A stretch of DNA of 64,000 bases from assembly GCA_035079385.1 (NCBI GenBank), contig JAVHKY010000065.1, positions 310,001 to 374,000 of the forward strand, read 5' to 3'. Below are positions 1 through 12,049 of the stretch, piece by piece. How positions within the stretch are numbered: the first letter of the stretch is position 1; every line of letters starts with the position of its first letter. This DNA is from Aspidiotus rigidus (Eukaryota > Arthropoda > Insecta > Hemiptera > Diaspididae). A program made the position numbers and the translations under genes. A model generated the notes under the pieces. The model had not been told where the DNA came from and ran no database searches. It worked only from the letters and a program-made list of their open reading frames with translations.

Positions 1-144
1 CTCGGCAATCCTGTCGAACTATACCCTTGCGAGGTAAAAATTTTCGAGGTTTTTTTGTCTTATTGGTTGCGCCATCCGGAGAATCCTTCGATCCTCTTTT
101 CTAATTTTGGGTTTTTTCTTTCGAAGTATGTACGATTCTTTTAG
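1..144 (+). other. Unassigned open frame at left window edge
   Basis: Frame 1 is open from the first base of the window to a TAG at 142-144, giving 47 codons with a varied, protein-like composition (for example PCEVKIFEVFLSYWLRHPEN). It has no start in the window, so any gene would begin further left. A second open frame starts with an ATG three bases after its stop. I do not recognise the product. It could be the tail of a broken gene, an exon, or chance. Confidence 0.15.
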
Positions 145-146
145 CA

Positions 147-335
147 ATGCGTCGTGTGCACATCGCGGAAAACAAAACAGTCGTAGTTCTTGACGAAGGA
201 CAGGAAATAATCTTGCAATACCAGACGTGGATTTCTCTTTCTAAGATAAGAGATCTCTTTCTATCATTCCTACCTGAATCGAAGGTTGTCTCGTCTCATT
301 TTGACGTGTATATTCTAGAATATTTACAGCAATAA
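147..335 (+). CDS. Unassigned small ORF, 62 aa
   Basis: An ATG-initiated frame of 62 codons ends in TAA. The composition is protein-like, with a hydrophilic N-terminus (MRRVHIAENK), an acidic patch around residues 15-20 and no membrane segment or signal peptide. It lies three bases after the stop of the frame open from the window edge, so the two could be halves of one reading frame broken by a frameshift. I recognise no domain or family. There is no clear splice site at either end. It may equally be an exon, a decayed element ORF or chance. Confidence 0.2.
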   Translation: MRRVHIAENKTVVVLDEGQEIILQYQTWISLSKIRDLFLSFLPESKVVSSHFDVYILEYLQQ

Positions 336-413
336 AAAAGCAGTCAACATCATTTTCAGAAAATAAAAATTTCCTGACAGTATATCTTTTTTTCTTCGAG
401 CTCTTTTGTACTT

Positions 414-850
414 GGTTTACTATAGAAGTGATTTCTCATAGATTACGATCAAAAGGTGAAACGATGTATCGAAAATGTATGTTTGTGGCTCGGGTTTTTT
501 GGTACTTCTTAAACTCCCAATGAAAACTCCTATTATTGCGTACTTCTCAGGTATACACTCATATACCCCGCATTTAATGCTGGTATGTTTCGCAATCGTA
601 GCATATTTTTTCGGGTGCTTTTGTAAGAGAAATCTGTATGCCTTAGTTTACTGTGCGAGTGATTTTTCCTGAATTATGATAAAAAATCAAACGATGTAGG
701 TTTTGGGTTAGGTTCTTTCTTCGTATTCGGGGCTTCTTCTTGAACTCGCAATGAAAATTCCTATTTCAGATTTTTACTTTCTCAATTCTCAAGTATACAC
801 TCATATACACTGCATTCAATGTGTTATGCGATTGTAACATCCTCTATGCC
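414..850. repeat. Diverged tandem duplication, about 231-bp period
   Basis: Two neighbouring units align over most of their length. Shared landmarks are GTTTACT(A/G)T, GTGATTT, AAACGATGTA, AACTC(C/G)CAATGAAAA and TATACACTCATATAC. The second unit begins near 645. The copies have drifted, and the short open frames over them are not conserved between units, so I read this as duplicated non-coding DNA. Confidence 0.6.
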
Positions 851-1123
851 GCATATTTTTCCTTCTTTGAATTTTATCAATATTCTAGAGTTCATTTTCT
901 TATCTATCGGGAAAGACACCATGTTCTACTCATTGACGTATGTTATTCTGCATTTATTACACAATCGTATGATATTTTTCTTTCATTTTTATCGTATTTC
1001 TCGTTCCCGATCATCTACAAAGTCCGTCATTATATTCATTTCATCTTGTTCATTGAAGCAGTGTAGAGCTTATCGTTGTAACGTGGTCTAATTAATTTAA
1101 TGATGTTTTAACACTTTTGAAAT

Positions 1124-1244
1124 ATGTGGCCAAGTTTTAATTTTTACGGTGCGTCTTTGGAGGATTTAGAACGTTTTTTAAATCCTCTGTACGAGGCGAG
1201 CGGAGAACCAGAAGAGGATGCGCCGAGCCGTTCTTCAGGGCCAG
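1124..1244 (+). CDS. Possible first coding exon with phase-1 donor
   Basis: An ATG opens a frame whose first 40 codons are protein-like and acidic (it begins MWPSFNFYGASLEDLERFL and continues into a Glu/Ser/Pro-rich stretch). Coding character stops abruptly where CCAG is followed by GTATAT, a plausible 5' splice site, and the continuation is hydrophobic and intron-like. An in-frame TGA lies just upstream, so the ATG would be the start. The 3' half, including the donor, is duplicated twice just downstream with the donor changed to CCAA|GTATTT. No family is recognised. If real, the exon would precede a very long intron containing the recursive splice sites at 28,986 and 52,026; that link is inference. 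Confidence 0.28.
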
Positions 1245-2026
1245 GTATATTTCACTCGATTATTTACCTTTTCAAGTTAGGCTATTTTTCTCTATCGAAG
1301 TTGGTTTGTAGACGGTCTCATTCATCGACCATGTACTGAGAGTAAAGTTCGATTAGAGAGTCTAGCCTCTGAGGAAAATATGATTCGGTTTTCTCTCATC
1401 AGCGTGTCTAGTGCGAAAAAAGTGAAAAATGACTTTCGAGTGCATAACTTGCGCAATGAGGCGGGTGAACCAGAAGAGGATGCGCCAAGCTGTTCTTCAG
1501 GGCCAAGTATTTCATTCGATTATTTCCCTTTTTAGGTCACTTTTCTCCTTCCAAGTTGGTTCGTAGACGGTCTCATTCATCGACCATGCATCGAGAGTAA
1601 AGTTCGGTTAGGTACAAAGTCCAGTCTTTGAGGAAAAGATGATTCGGTTTTCTCCCAACGTGTCGAAATGGTATATTACGCAACTAGGCGAAAAAAGTGA
1701 AAAATGACTTTCGAGTGCATAATTTGCGCAATGAGGCGGGTGAATCAGAAGAGGATGCGCCAAGCTGTTCTTCAGGGTCAAGTATTTCATTCGATTACTT
1801 CCCTTTTTAGGTCATTTTTCTCCATCCAAGTTGATTCGTTGACGGTCTCATTCATCGACCATGCACTGAGAGTAAAGTTCGGTTACAAAGTCCAGTCTCT
1901 GAGGAGAAAAGATGATTCGGGTTTCTCCCAACGTGTCGAAATGGTATATTACGCAACTAGTGCGAAAAAAGTGAAAAATGACTTTCGAGTGCATAATTTA
2001 CTTCATTCGGCTTCGCCTCATTTCGC
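1180..2026 (+). repeat. Tandem array with about 275-bp unit
   Basis: Three full or partial units follow each other. The landmark CAGAAGAGGATGCGCC occurs near 1209, 1471 and 1746. The landmark GAGTGCATAA recurs near 1438, 1713 and 1987. Each unit also carries GACGGTCTCATTCATCGACC and AGAGTAAAGTTCG. The units contain the 3' half of the candidate exon at 1124-1244 with its donor region, so this appears to be local duplication of an exon-intron boundary. The fourth unit is truncated and runs into an inverted repeat. Confidence 0.8.
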
Positions 2027-2065
2027 AAATTATGCACTCGAAAGTCATTTTTCACTTATTCGCAC
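1960..2065. repeat. Inverted repeat ending the tandem array
   Basis: The arm at 1960-1999 (starting GTGCGAAAAAAGTGAAAAAT) is matched in reverse complement at 2027-2065 with one or two differences, separated by 27 bases. The inverted arm is a back-to-front copy of the 275-bp unit, so the array ends in a foldback. Confidence 0.8.
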
Positions 2066-2239
2066 GAATTTTGTACAATGCTTTTCCTTACAAATACGTG
2101 AAATGTACAGCCTTTTCACCATTTGGTTTTATTATACACAATTTAAAGCTATATCAGGTCCTCCAAAAAAGAGTATATCAATGAAATTACTTTTTCTTCT
2201 TGTCCTTCTACTCGTTCTCAGGTATTTGGGTTAGTGCAA

Positions 2240-5200
2240 GAAATATTATGCTCTATTAGATCTTCGTTGTTTTTTTCCTTATTTTTATCATTATGATATG
2301 GAAACTGTGAACTACTTTTTATCGTCTTGTTTGTTACCTTCGTTTTACGTTCTCGCGCAAGCTTGATGATGATTAGAAGACGTCATAAGTTTTCCGATAA
2401 GTTCCTCTGCAATCGTCGGCCGTAATCTTTCTGTTTGATTTTCATAAAATTGTGCGATCTGATGAAGGTTTGTTTTGGATTGGATAGTTGTTCGAAAAGC
2501 TGTCATTTTGTTTCTGTTTTTACTCGAGGAAATGAGCGTTTTTTATTCTGATTAGTGACGTATTGTAAAACTGAAACGTAATGAACTCTGCCACTTTGGC
2601 TGACGGCTGATTTTCTTTGTTTATCTGTTCTAATTCCAGTTTACGTTTTGTACAACTATCCAAAAAAGTCTCTTACGTTGCAGCATGGTCAGCAAGCTTC
2701 CGTACTTGTGCGTTTGCTTTCCAACGTCGCAATGTAAATAACTGTTTTATAAGATTTTATGACCCATTCGAACTTTGTACGCTTTTTGAACGTGAAAAGC
2801 AGTCGATTCTCGATCGAACGACTACAGCGTCGATAGTTCGGGGCACATCCCTTATTTCGTTCTTCATCTTATACTGCTCGATATTCCAGTTCCGATTTAC
2901 AGTGGTCAATCCATTCCTCTTAGTCTCACTGGTTGTGACTTTCATCTCAATCTATCCCCTTTAACCACATGACCGTCACATGATTGGTAATTGATAAATT
3001 CGATTCTCTCACACACAAATGAAGAATCCGGAATGTAAAGTAGCCTCGAAAGTTTATCCGTTCTAGAAGCTCCTATAATGTTCTCGACCCCTAATTATTG
3101 ATTCTGATTCTTTATATGCATCGCGTAAATATTCATTCGCGCTGCCCCTACTGTCGTTGAATCGCAATAATGTTAGATTGTGTATCAATTAAAGATGGGA
3201 AGTTCTCGAGTTTATAGTTCACGACACCGGGAATAGCGAAGAAGTGGGCTAGCGCATAATTATCGTTGTGAAATGGCCCGCGTAATAATTCATTCGTACA
3301 TGTCGTATGAAAAGCTCATCGCCTCGTACTATACAGTATAGTAAGTGACGAGTGTATTCATTTTCATCGCCGCCAGTAGAAGACGAATTATCCCGACATT
3401 CGTACATCAACGACCTGCTCGTTCTACACTCATTATGACTCATCCTCTTTGGTGAGTGGTCTGTAATTTATTTGAAATGCTGATTCGCCGCGTCGCTCTT
3501 CACGCCTCACCAGCCGTCGTCTGCATAGCGTGCTACTCGATGGCCGATGGCCAGTGTCAGAGTGTGCCTGTGGTCCTGCCTCGTGCCCGCAGCTTGCGTT
3601 TTTATAACGACGTTCTGGCTCATAAACGAAAATTTTTTTCCTTCGTCCAACTTTCCAACCACATCAGACATGCTTATTAGCTTCCGCGAAAAAAGACCGA
3701 TATGTATACAATATACTACTGTATAGTTTTATGGATGTTTACGTTCGACAGCCGGCATCCGGCTATGAAGTTGATCGTATAACTTTTTTGGCGAGTGGGA
3801 GCAATTAACGACTGTAGAATGGCTCCGTATAGTTATTGGTCAGAGCGTATATGTATCTGCGATGCGAACGTAATTAACAGGTTATTAGATGAACGTTATT
3901 GTAGTTGCAACTAGGTTCAGCTATTCCAGCTGGATTCAGGAAAATATGAACGAACGACGTGAAAAATCGTGAGAAGACTTATGTCATTACACCTTTTGTT
4001 GCTTGAAAATACAATATTTTACTCATTTATGAGCCTTTTCCCCTAGCATAGCAATTCAGGTACTATAGTTCATTGAAATACAGTATAAATTAATGAAGGC
4101 ATTCTGAGTAGTCTGTACCTACTGTATATTATACAGTCGCCAGTTAGCACGACGGTGATGGTGGAAAGGGCATACCATATGACTCTTCCGGCGGAGAGGA
4201 AATAAGTTACCACGATGAAGCCCCTCTTTTTTTTCCTACCTAGGTATTAGTACGCGTCATCGTTGTCTTTTACGCGATAATTTAGTTTAATTCGAATACA
4301 ATTATTGTGTATCGTGTCGCTTGTTCACGGGAGCGGGTTATATTCATCATACAATTTCTATGCGTATGATTTCGTCAGATAATTCTGAATTTTTAATAGT
4401 GGTCGTCCACTGTGTACAGGCTCGTGAAATTACCATTTGAAAAAGATTTTTTTGTTGAAAGTCCTTCTAGCTCTCCGTATCACCCTTCTCGACTTTTCCA
4501 CGAAACTTTAAAATAATGAGAAAGGTTGAGCGAGAGCGGAACAAATTTCGTATACGTGCAATGGTGTTGGGATTAGGAAACTCGGATCTCGTATTATTGA
4601 AATCTTATCTTGTTCTTCGAAATCATTCAAAGTAATTGCTGCATACAGGCACGAGTGACCAGACTCATTAAAATTGTAGATGTGAGAGTCCTGTGTGAAA
4701 AAATGAACTGAAACTAATTAAAAGTATAAATAAGTCAGGTACGTAGAGGGGGAGTTTGTGTGTATTTATGGTATCGAACATTATGATGGAGAGTGATCGT
4801 TAATTTTTTCGTGGTACATATAATGTGAATAAAACTTTTTATGACTGTTTTTTTACATGATATATTGAATGACGAATGGAACCCAATTTGTATTTGTTTT
4901 AACTTCACCTCCTTCACTCCATTCTGAAAACCCAAATTTGCCTGCGTGATAGGTTCCTAAACTCATCTGCTTGCGCTCAAGCTATAATTTGAGAAATGAT
5001 TTAAAACCATTCTGCCACCGCCCCGTAAAGTAAAATTCGTACATTTTACTGTCCACGTCTTCCTCTTTATTATAAATTTAATTGTGAGAGCTGAAAAATT
5101 CATCTTCTCAATGATCGAAAATAAATTGCGAATCCTTTACTACCTCCCCTGCCCCTCCTCATGGCGAAACTGATCGTTTGTTCCTAATTCGATCACCTGG

Positions 5201-5640
5201 GTCACAATTGAGTTCTCTACTTTTTGAATGAAGAAGTTCAGCGAAAAATCTCTGACTCGGGCAAAAGAAAAATTCCCAAATTTTACTGTGTTACCTGAGT
5301 TCATGAAAAATCACTTTCGAATATTTGTGTCTATGTCTGTTCATAAATTTGTTCGGATTTTATTTTGAAACCTGTCTAAATTGGCTTTTCTCCCTGAGTC
5401 CTCCTCTTCTGTTCCAATCTTCGAATACTCGAGTTTGTACTGTACTTCCTCCCCCTTCCCTTCTCGAAGCTCTATCTTCCTCTACCAAAAACATTGTTTT
5501 GAGGGCGACTGGTACTTCGATCTACTTTGGGGACTCGGGGAGAAGTGTTCGTGAGAAGAGTGGGGAACCAGGGAACCTCGAGTCCTTATTTAAGGACATG
5601 TTCCATGTCTTTTCTCTCGCCGGACCTCGATTTTGAAACT
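2240..5640. other. Unique AT-rich DNA, no gene seen
   Basis: Short open frames here are scattered, lack codon bias and match no family I know. Motifs resembling TATACAGTATA recur (near 3326, 3710, 4080 and 4130) without obvious structure. It is compatible with intron or intergenic sequence. Confidence 0.4.
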
Positions 5641-5895
5641 CGCGAGTACACCCCGCGTAATGATAATAAATAATTATATTAATTAATTAATAATTATATA
5701 ATTAATATAATTAAATAATTAAATAAATAGATAATTAAATAATTAATATAATTAATAATTAGAAAATCTCTACCCCGTGGGTGATTCAGAAATTTGCGAG
5801 TACACCCCGCGTAATAATAATAAATAATTAATTAATAATTAAATAATTAAATAAATAAATGATTAAATAATTAATATAATTAATAATTAGAAAAT
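5641..5895. repeat. AT-rich tandem duplication
   Basis: Two units share the head GCGAGTACACCCCGCGTAAT (5641 and 5797), a long run of AATTAAT-type sequence, and the tail TAATAATTAGAAAAT. The second unit is shorter because its AT tract has contracted. Confidence 0.75.
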
Positions 5896-6379
5896 GTTCT
5901 AAGTCCCTCTTCCTATCATATATGGCTGGATAGTCGAAATTTTTCCAAGTCTCCTAGACTTGAATTGTCTCATACCATTCCAATACAACAGCGAGACGGG
6001 GGGCGAACGAGCGGAGCGAGTTCGCGCTACCTCATAATTCTCATAGAAGACTTATAGGACGCCAAGATAGGTAAAGGGGTAAACGAATAATATCTCACGA
6101 ACACTTGACCTAGTAGAAGCCTAGACTGAAATATTTCAAGATGACTGATAAAATATAAAAGACATGGAACATGATTTTCATTTATTTGGCTATGCCAGAA
6201 ATTTTTTTTGTTTTTTGTTCATCGAGAAACCCTCATTTACTCTGTGGAAGAGGGGATGGTGGTATCCCATTGTGACGTCATCAGTGACCATATTTTAGGG
6301 TCTTTGGAGAATTTTGAGCTCCGACGTGACGTTTTACCCATCACTGGATTGGAGTCTTGGGCTAAACTTCAGCCAGGCC

Positions 6380-6520
6380 CACATCGTAGCATAGCCAGAA
6401 AATTTTATTGGGGGGGGGGTGAAAGTTGAAGAAGTGGGAGAAAAGAAATGTTACAAAATTATTTACAATAAAGTATATTTCATGCGTCTTAGCCCCCCCC
6501 CCCGCTACGCCACCGGACCC
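6380..6520. repeat. Short repeat with poly-G and poly-C ends
   Basis: The unit runs from AGCCAGAAAATTTTATT followed by ten G, through an AT-rich middle, to eleven C and GCTACGCCACC. A second copy in the opposite orientation is at 56895-56975, sharing AACTTCTCCCCCCC and AAAATTTTCTGG. The GGCGTAGC-type ends are a common motif of short inverted-repeat elements in invertebrate genomes. Confidence 0.4.
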
Positions 6521-6678
6521 AGGGGAGTATTTTGAGCCAAGACTTCTACTACCGAGACTGATTTAGAACTATAGGGGTTACGAAAACGGCTTTTGTGACG
6601 GGATTAGTGCCCTAAACGTAATCTGGAGATTTGGGTAAAACTCAAGTTTCAAACCACATTCAGTCATGGATATGTCTG

Positions 6679-6957
6679 CAGGGTGTCTACAAGTCTTGAA
6701 AGTCATGAAAAAGTCATGAATTTTAGCCAGTGGTCTTGAAAGTCATAAAAGTCATGATAAAGTCATGAATTGTTGTTTATGGTCGTGAGATTCTTGCAAA
6801 ATTATTCATCATTCATTGAATAATGTAAAAAAATTACAGCGAACAAAAGTTGTTCAACAAATTAAGGAAAAAGATCATGAAAATTGCTATGAAAACGTCA
6901 TTAGAAAGTCATGAAAAAGTCATGAATTTTTGAGTTGTAGATTTAGTAGACACCCTG
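6679..6957. mobile_element. MITE with CAGGGTGTCTAC inverted ends
   Basis: The 279-bp element begins CAGGGTGTCTAC and ends GTAGACACCCTG, perfect 12-bp terminal inverted repeats. The subterminal region is built from repeated GTCATGAAAAAGTCATGAA, a sequence typical of hAT-like MITEs in many animals. The flanks share GTCTG immediately outside both ends, only 5 bp rather than the 8 bp expected of hAT. It has no ORF and depends on a transposase elsewhere. Confidence 0.8.
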
Positions 6958-6989
6958 GTCTGTCTTGTCTTTGAATAATTCAAAACTTT

Positions 6990-7760
6990 TTGATTTAAGT
7001 TGAGTTAGAATTGGGAAGAGATCGAACAAGCCTCAGATCATATCGATAATGATAACGCATCACATCGAGCCAGTATGGAATAGTATGGCGCACTCCTCCC
7101 CTCTCCCTATGGCCTAGTATCGTCACCTATTTATTAGTTTGATTGAATATACCTGAAGTAGGTCAAGGTCATTAATAACGTCATTAGCTCGTGATATCAT
7201 TCTTCGCCTTGAGGAAAATTTATTCTAGTATACTGTATATTGTGTGCCTAGCGTAGTGAAGGCTAAAGATACAGGTCTCAAAGTGACGAAGGTCCAAATT
7301 TTTCCAAATCCTTGAAGTAGGTCGAGGTCACTCATTTCGCCTCGGTGGTTTCGTCTTGCAATTTTGCATCGACAATTTTAGATAAGATTACAGCCATGTA
7401 CCCATGTTCAAAGTTGAAGGTATGAAACTGTGTAGAGGTGGGCTCGAAGAAAGCTAGAACTGTGATTTTTTTGTCTGGGTTGAGAAAGTAGACTACAGCT
7501 GATATAAGCTTGGTCCACAGGAGGAATCTAGGCTAAGATTTTTGTAGTTAGGTGTCTCTTCCTTAAGATCAACTAGGTTCAAGCTCGGGTTGGAGAAAAA
7601 TACCTGACGTCATCAGTGTATTTAGATTTTTGAAAAAAGATAGCTTAAAAAACGGGAAAAATTACTTGCTTAAGGGCGGAACATCACTTAAACTCCCTGA
7701 AATCGAATGAAGTACCAGCAGGAGAGTATGACGTCGTCAGGAGATGATTTTTTGTTCTAA
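6990..7760. repeat. Old dispersed repeat with CRE-like palindromes
   Basis: This stretch shares phrases with 22500-23000, 26930-28200 and 51000-51700: GCCTAG(T/C)GTA, GAGGCTAAG or AAGGCTAAAG, and GACGTCATCAG. It contains TGACGTCA near 7605 and the nuclear-receptor-like sequence AGGTCAAGGTCA at 7160. No ORF of interest is present. Confidence 0.4.
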
Positions 7761-7769
7761 GTCTATTTA

Positions 7770-10130
7770 GAGGGGGAGCTTACCAGAATGAGAGTACAAT
7801 TTCAGGACGAAAATGTCAGTCAAGTAGAAAGAAAAGAGATATGATTCATGATAGGTGTTTGAAAACAGAGGAGCTATCGCAGAAGGAGCGGTGTTTTTTG
7901 GGTATGTACTTGAGCCTTGGAAACCACTCCTTAAATTATGGATATGTCCTGGGAGCATTCAAAACTCAAATTCTCTCATTTATTCAATACTTTTCGCCCT
8001 ACGAAGAAAGTTATTTAGGACACCTAAAGTATTTTTAGTAAGAGCCGTTTCTCGGTCTTTCGTTTGACTAACTATTCTGATGGAACTGGTCGCATCACGC
8101 GTCCTACAGAGTCTAACCTCTCAACTTTCATTTCTGGCAACTAGTAGAATATCATTATTCGAAAATTCCTTTCTCTCACGTAAAAAGCCCATCCCTTCTG
8201 TTCATTCATTGCCGCACTGAACATTCCAGGGAACACGGAATGATTGTACGGATGGAATTCGTATTTTTCATCGGTTTTCGTTATCGTAGCTCGACCTTGA
8301 GAAACCTAGAAGGAATTCGTTATTTCTTTGTCAAATAATTCTAACAGTCGAGTTACGATGCATATACACACATATACGAGTCATGATCATGGCTACTTTT
8401 TATTTTTTCCTCGCGTTTGTTTCTAAATGACTCACAAGCTCGCAACATACGGAGAGAAGGAAAAGAAAAACTGAAAGAAGAGTGATTACAGAAGTTAATT
8501 TAAACGTAAAAACTACGAGTAGATTACAAAATAACCCACGTTGCGCAGTTTTAAGTTATTAACCTACTCATTCATCTGCACCGCGGCTACCCACATGAGT
8601 TTTGCTTCGGACACGTACAATGCTGATAGAATGAAGTTCTTTCTGCACTATCTTGCCCGCTGCGGTTTAATCTGTTCGCTTCTCGTTATTACGTACGCAC
8701 GTCGTAATAAATGTCGTCAAAAATATCCACAAAGGTTGGTCGTATCGGTTTTCGAAAAATTTGGACAGAATGTAGGTGATTGAAAATTAATTTACGATAG
8801 AGCTGGCGAAAGAAAAATCGAGATTAAGAAACCTAATTCAATTGCCATCGGGTTATGTATATGTGTGTTGAACACTTTACGTAATGCGATCATTGTGGTC
8901 AAGGGCTCGGCCGGATAGGCATGCAAGTGTGCCATATTACGCGCCGTGTATGTAAATGAGCGAGTCCTTCGATCGGGATCAGAATTCATTGTGATCCAAT
9001 TAAAGAAGGCACCGTGTACGCGCATAGGCCTGTGTTGCGAACGAGAGAAAAATACTTTCGTGTGGGTGTTTTCCGGAAATCGCACTCGAAAAGGATAAAC
9101 GGAACGCGTTCTAGCTATGGTCCACACGTACGAAAATTTCTTTAACCAGAAATTGAATCGTCGAACGTATAATATAATTCACGAAGTTTATGTTCCACTT
9201 ACGTCCGAACGGATAGGAAACAGCTGCGAAGAGCGTAAACGATGATGACGCTTGGTACCGAACATGTTGACGATTTCATCAAGGCCATTAACATAGAATT
9301 ACGATGGTAATGTACGTCGGTAGAGGATACACGTCTCAGTGCACGAGGCTTTCATCTGCGGCGGCGGATGGTGCAGTGTACCTCCATGAGGAGCTTGTTC
9401 ATGTGCGTGATGTACGCTCGCATCCTATGTTCGAATGATCCCCCGATATCTACAGTATACGATCAAATAAGAGTTGACATTAGAATGAATTAACCACTAG
9501 CTGATTTTTAGTGAAGATGTTCTTCAGGTGTGGTGGCACTAATTGACGTACTGAAATTCTCTACGCTTCTAATAAGTTATGACAACTACTGATCCCTCTG
9601 GAAAGAGATTCAATTTCTGGTTATTTTAAATGGAATTTGAATTTCACATAAATGTCTCAATAAAGGTCCGAGTCGTATCGAGTTCCTGATAGAAATGATA
9701 AAAACAAAATGTATGGCTTTTGAAAAGCAAGAACTCAAACAGAGAGATTCGTCCTATTCTCTGGGAAGCTGGACAAATTTTGCCTATTCGAAGTGTGATT
9801 TCGAAGGGCTGCAATTTAAGGATTTGTATTCGAAAGGGTGAGACTTGAAATTTTTCTCTTTCAAGGTACGAGGAAGGTTAGAACTCAAAAATTTTTAACT
9901 ATGACTAGAATCGAAGAAAAAGAGTCTTCAAAATTACGAGCTGTTTTCGATGGAAATGATTACAGACACGTAAAACAATTAGAAAGGAAATGCGACCGGT
10001 TTTGAGTTGGGCTTACGATTCGTCGGCTGCCAGGTGAGAACTAACAAGAAACAACAAACTAGAAGTAGAAGCGTCTCAAGGTGAAGAAGAAGACGGGATG
10101 AAGAGTGAGAGGAAGGAAGAAAAGAAGGAA
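7770..10130. other. Unique DNA, no gene seen
   Basis: Open frames are short and in part open only because alternative starts were allowed (the frame at 8541 begins with TTG). No family, structural RNA or repeat is recognised. Confidence 0.35.
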
Positions 10131-10138
10131 ATTAAGGT

Positions 10139-11560
10139 TCATAGACGAACGGTATGGACGAGTTGAGCGCGACCAAGGAGATGCAAATAAGGAGAGTGGC
10201 GTGACGTCTCTATTTGTTTAAGCTTATTAATGGGCTTACCTTTAGTAGCTGTATGAATAAGCCTGATTTTAACTAAATCCATGATAACTAATGAAAGCTC
10301 AGCGACGGCAGAAGAACGATCACCTTTCTCGAACTCCTTAAGGTGCTCTTTGAGTCTTATCTGGATGTCACGGCCCATCTGGCCGATGTAGATGGAATTC
10401 TAGGAGGTGCAGCTTACCTCATAGACACATGATTTATCCTCAAAGTGGAGGGCATATTTTAGAGCAGAAAGGTGGCCAACGGACCCCAGAGTGTAGAACG
10501 CTGTGCGATTTGAAAACAACCAAGCCATTAAAATTGGAGGGCGAGAAAAAGCCTACGGATCCATCGAAACGTCCTTGACGAAACTGTGGGTGGGAGGGAG
10601 GGAGGGAGGAGGCCATTAAATTCTTCCTTCTAATCATCTTGTCAATATTCAGCTTAATGTCGTTTTTCGGTGCGATCACCATAAGAAGGCTCTTTCCTCG
10701 TTGAATTCTCTGGGTTTGAGGGAAGAGCACACAGTCTGTGGACCATTCGCTTTTGTTGCATGTCCAGCACCGCCCTTCCCGGCCTTCCTCCGTGGTGAGC
10801 TGGATGCGGGGTGCGTATGCATTAATTTTGTTTCCTCCGACACCGGAGTCGACCTTTCCGGGTACAACTTCTGTTGGAAGAATCTCCTCGACGACCCCCT
10901 CTTCTACTCGGCAACTGCCGAGATGCAGTGCCCCCGGTACGCAAAACTAGAAAACAGCACACATAACACCACCACCTTAATTATATTAGATTGCTGTGGG
11001 AGTATCTTCTTCTTCATTTTTGAGGCTTGATTAATCTTCCTCTCTTTCCTACACATCTGGATGTGGATGGTACACAGGTGTCGAGTAAGCCATAGCGTCG
11101 TTCTGCATTTGACTATTCCATTCCCGGTCCATCTTCTTCTTTTTTACGGTGGCTGCAAATACAGACACCTGGTTCCATGCTTCTCTCGGAACCTATTTTA
11201 GTGGATACCAGGCTACTCGGAGTAAACGTTTCATCAACCCCTATATCTCCTGAAAAGAGCGATTCAGCTTGCTCCACTCACGTATCCATGCCTCACAAAT
11301 CTGTGGGCCGTTGAGTGGAAGGCAGCGAACTTTTCTTGTGATGGTGATGCAGCGACGAACCGTAGATGGTTGCGCGGGTAAAAGAAAATTTCCTGAAGAC
11401 TTGGAATGTAGGTTCAAGCTGATCATTGTCAGTAGTTTCTAGAATTACGGTGAAATTCAAGTGGTTTAGAACGTTTACTCGCTTCTCTATTGTAAACCCT
11501 ATTGCCGGTTGAGTTCTCTGAAGAAAGAATCTAGTTTGGAGAATGATCCTCCTCAAATAC
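10139..11560 (-). pseudogene. Penelope-like element remnant, RT and GIY-YIG
   Basis: Reading the minus strand from 11560 down, the late reverse transcriptase appears first: FQVFRK, a decayed version of the YRKPT motif, then a GSS-HHHHKKSS block where Penelope elements have their conserved HHP-QK segment. Near 10530-10380 come GSVGHLSALKYALHFEDK, VYEVSC and, after an in-frame stop, YIGQMGRDIQIRLKEH, the GIY-YIG endonuclease core. Several frames are needed, with many stops between, so it is dead. Penelope-like elements use RT plus GIY-YIG nuclease for target-primed insertion. The 5' part of the ORF is not seen. Apparent plus-strand ORFs at 10701-11030 are shadows. Confidence 0.8.
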
Positions 11561-11621
11561 AGAAAACGTCGTCTACATACAACGCAGGTTGACAGTTTGT
11601 AGTTGAGGAGAAAGTCACTCT

Positions 11622-12015
11622 CAAAACTCCCGGGTTCTTTAACAGAGTTGGACGTGGGTTGGCAGGGAACTTGTTTTATGAGGCACGGACATCGAAACTC
11701 ATATGATACGCGGGAGAATTGGGCTTTAAGAAAACTAATCTATGACGTCATCAGATTGTGACGTCACAGGCCAAGACTTTGGAGCTATACATAATAGGAA
11801 GACTTGGAAAAAAAAATGAACTATGACGTCTTTAGATCATGACGTCGCAAGGCTGACCTGTGAAGTCGTCGAATTGTGATGTCACAGACTCGGACTCTGG
11901 AGCTATATATGATAGGAGGGGCACTTGTAAAAATTTCGATCTCCAAGCTATACATGAGACAACCTTAAGGTTGTCGGTCGGCCGGACGGCGGACATTGTT
12001 TTTGACCCCCCCCGA
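11622..12015 (-). mobile_element. Inverted-block repeat (Helentron-like MITE), copy 1
   Basis: The minus-strand 3' tail lies at left, with GGGTTCTTTAACAGAGTT and the block GGCAGGGAACTTGTTTTATG. The 5' block, with CGGACGGCGGACA next to a C run, lies at right. Between them are two exact TGACGTCA sites (near 11743 and 11758), degenerate ones, and a diverged minisatellite unit (GCTATATATGATAGGAGG). Inverted subterminal blocks, a hairpin-forming 3' tail and a repeat-rich centre resemble Helentron-associated (DINE-1-like) elements; that assignment is inference. Confidence 0.6.
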
Positions 12016-12049
12016 TTTAACTGTTTGGATAGGTTTTGTCTTCGATAAG

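Noticed and set aside
2190..2230. A third recursive splice site, TCGTTCTCAG|GTATTTGG at 2221/2222
   Set aside because: The 3' site and pyrimidine tract are good, but GTATTT is a weak donor and known ratchet points use GTAAG or GTGAG.
10701..11030. 109-codon + strand ORF and overlapping frames
   Set aside because: Antisense shadow of the minus-strand Penelope-like remnant.
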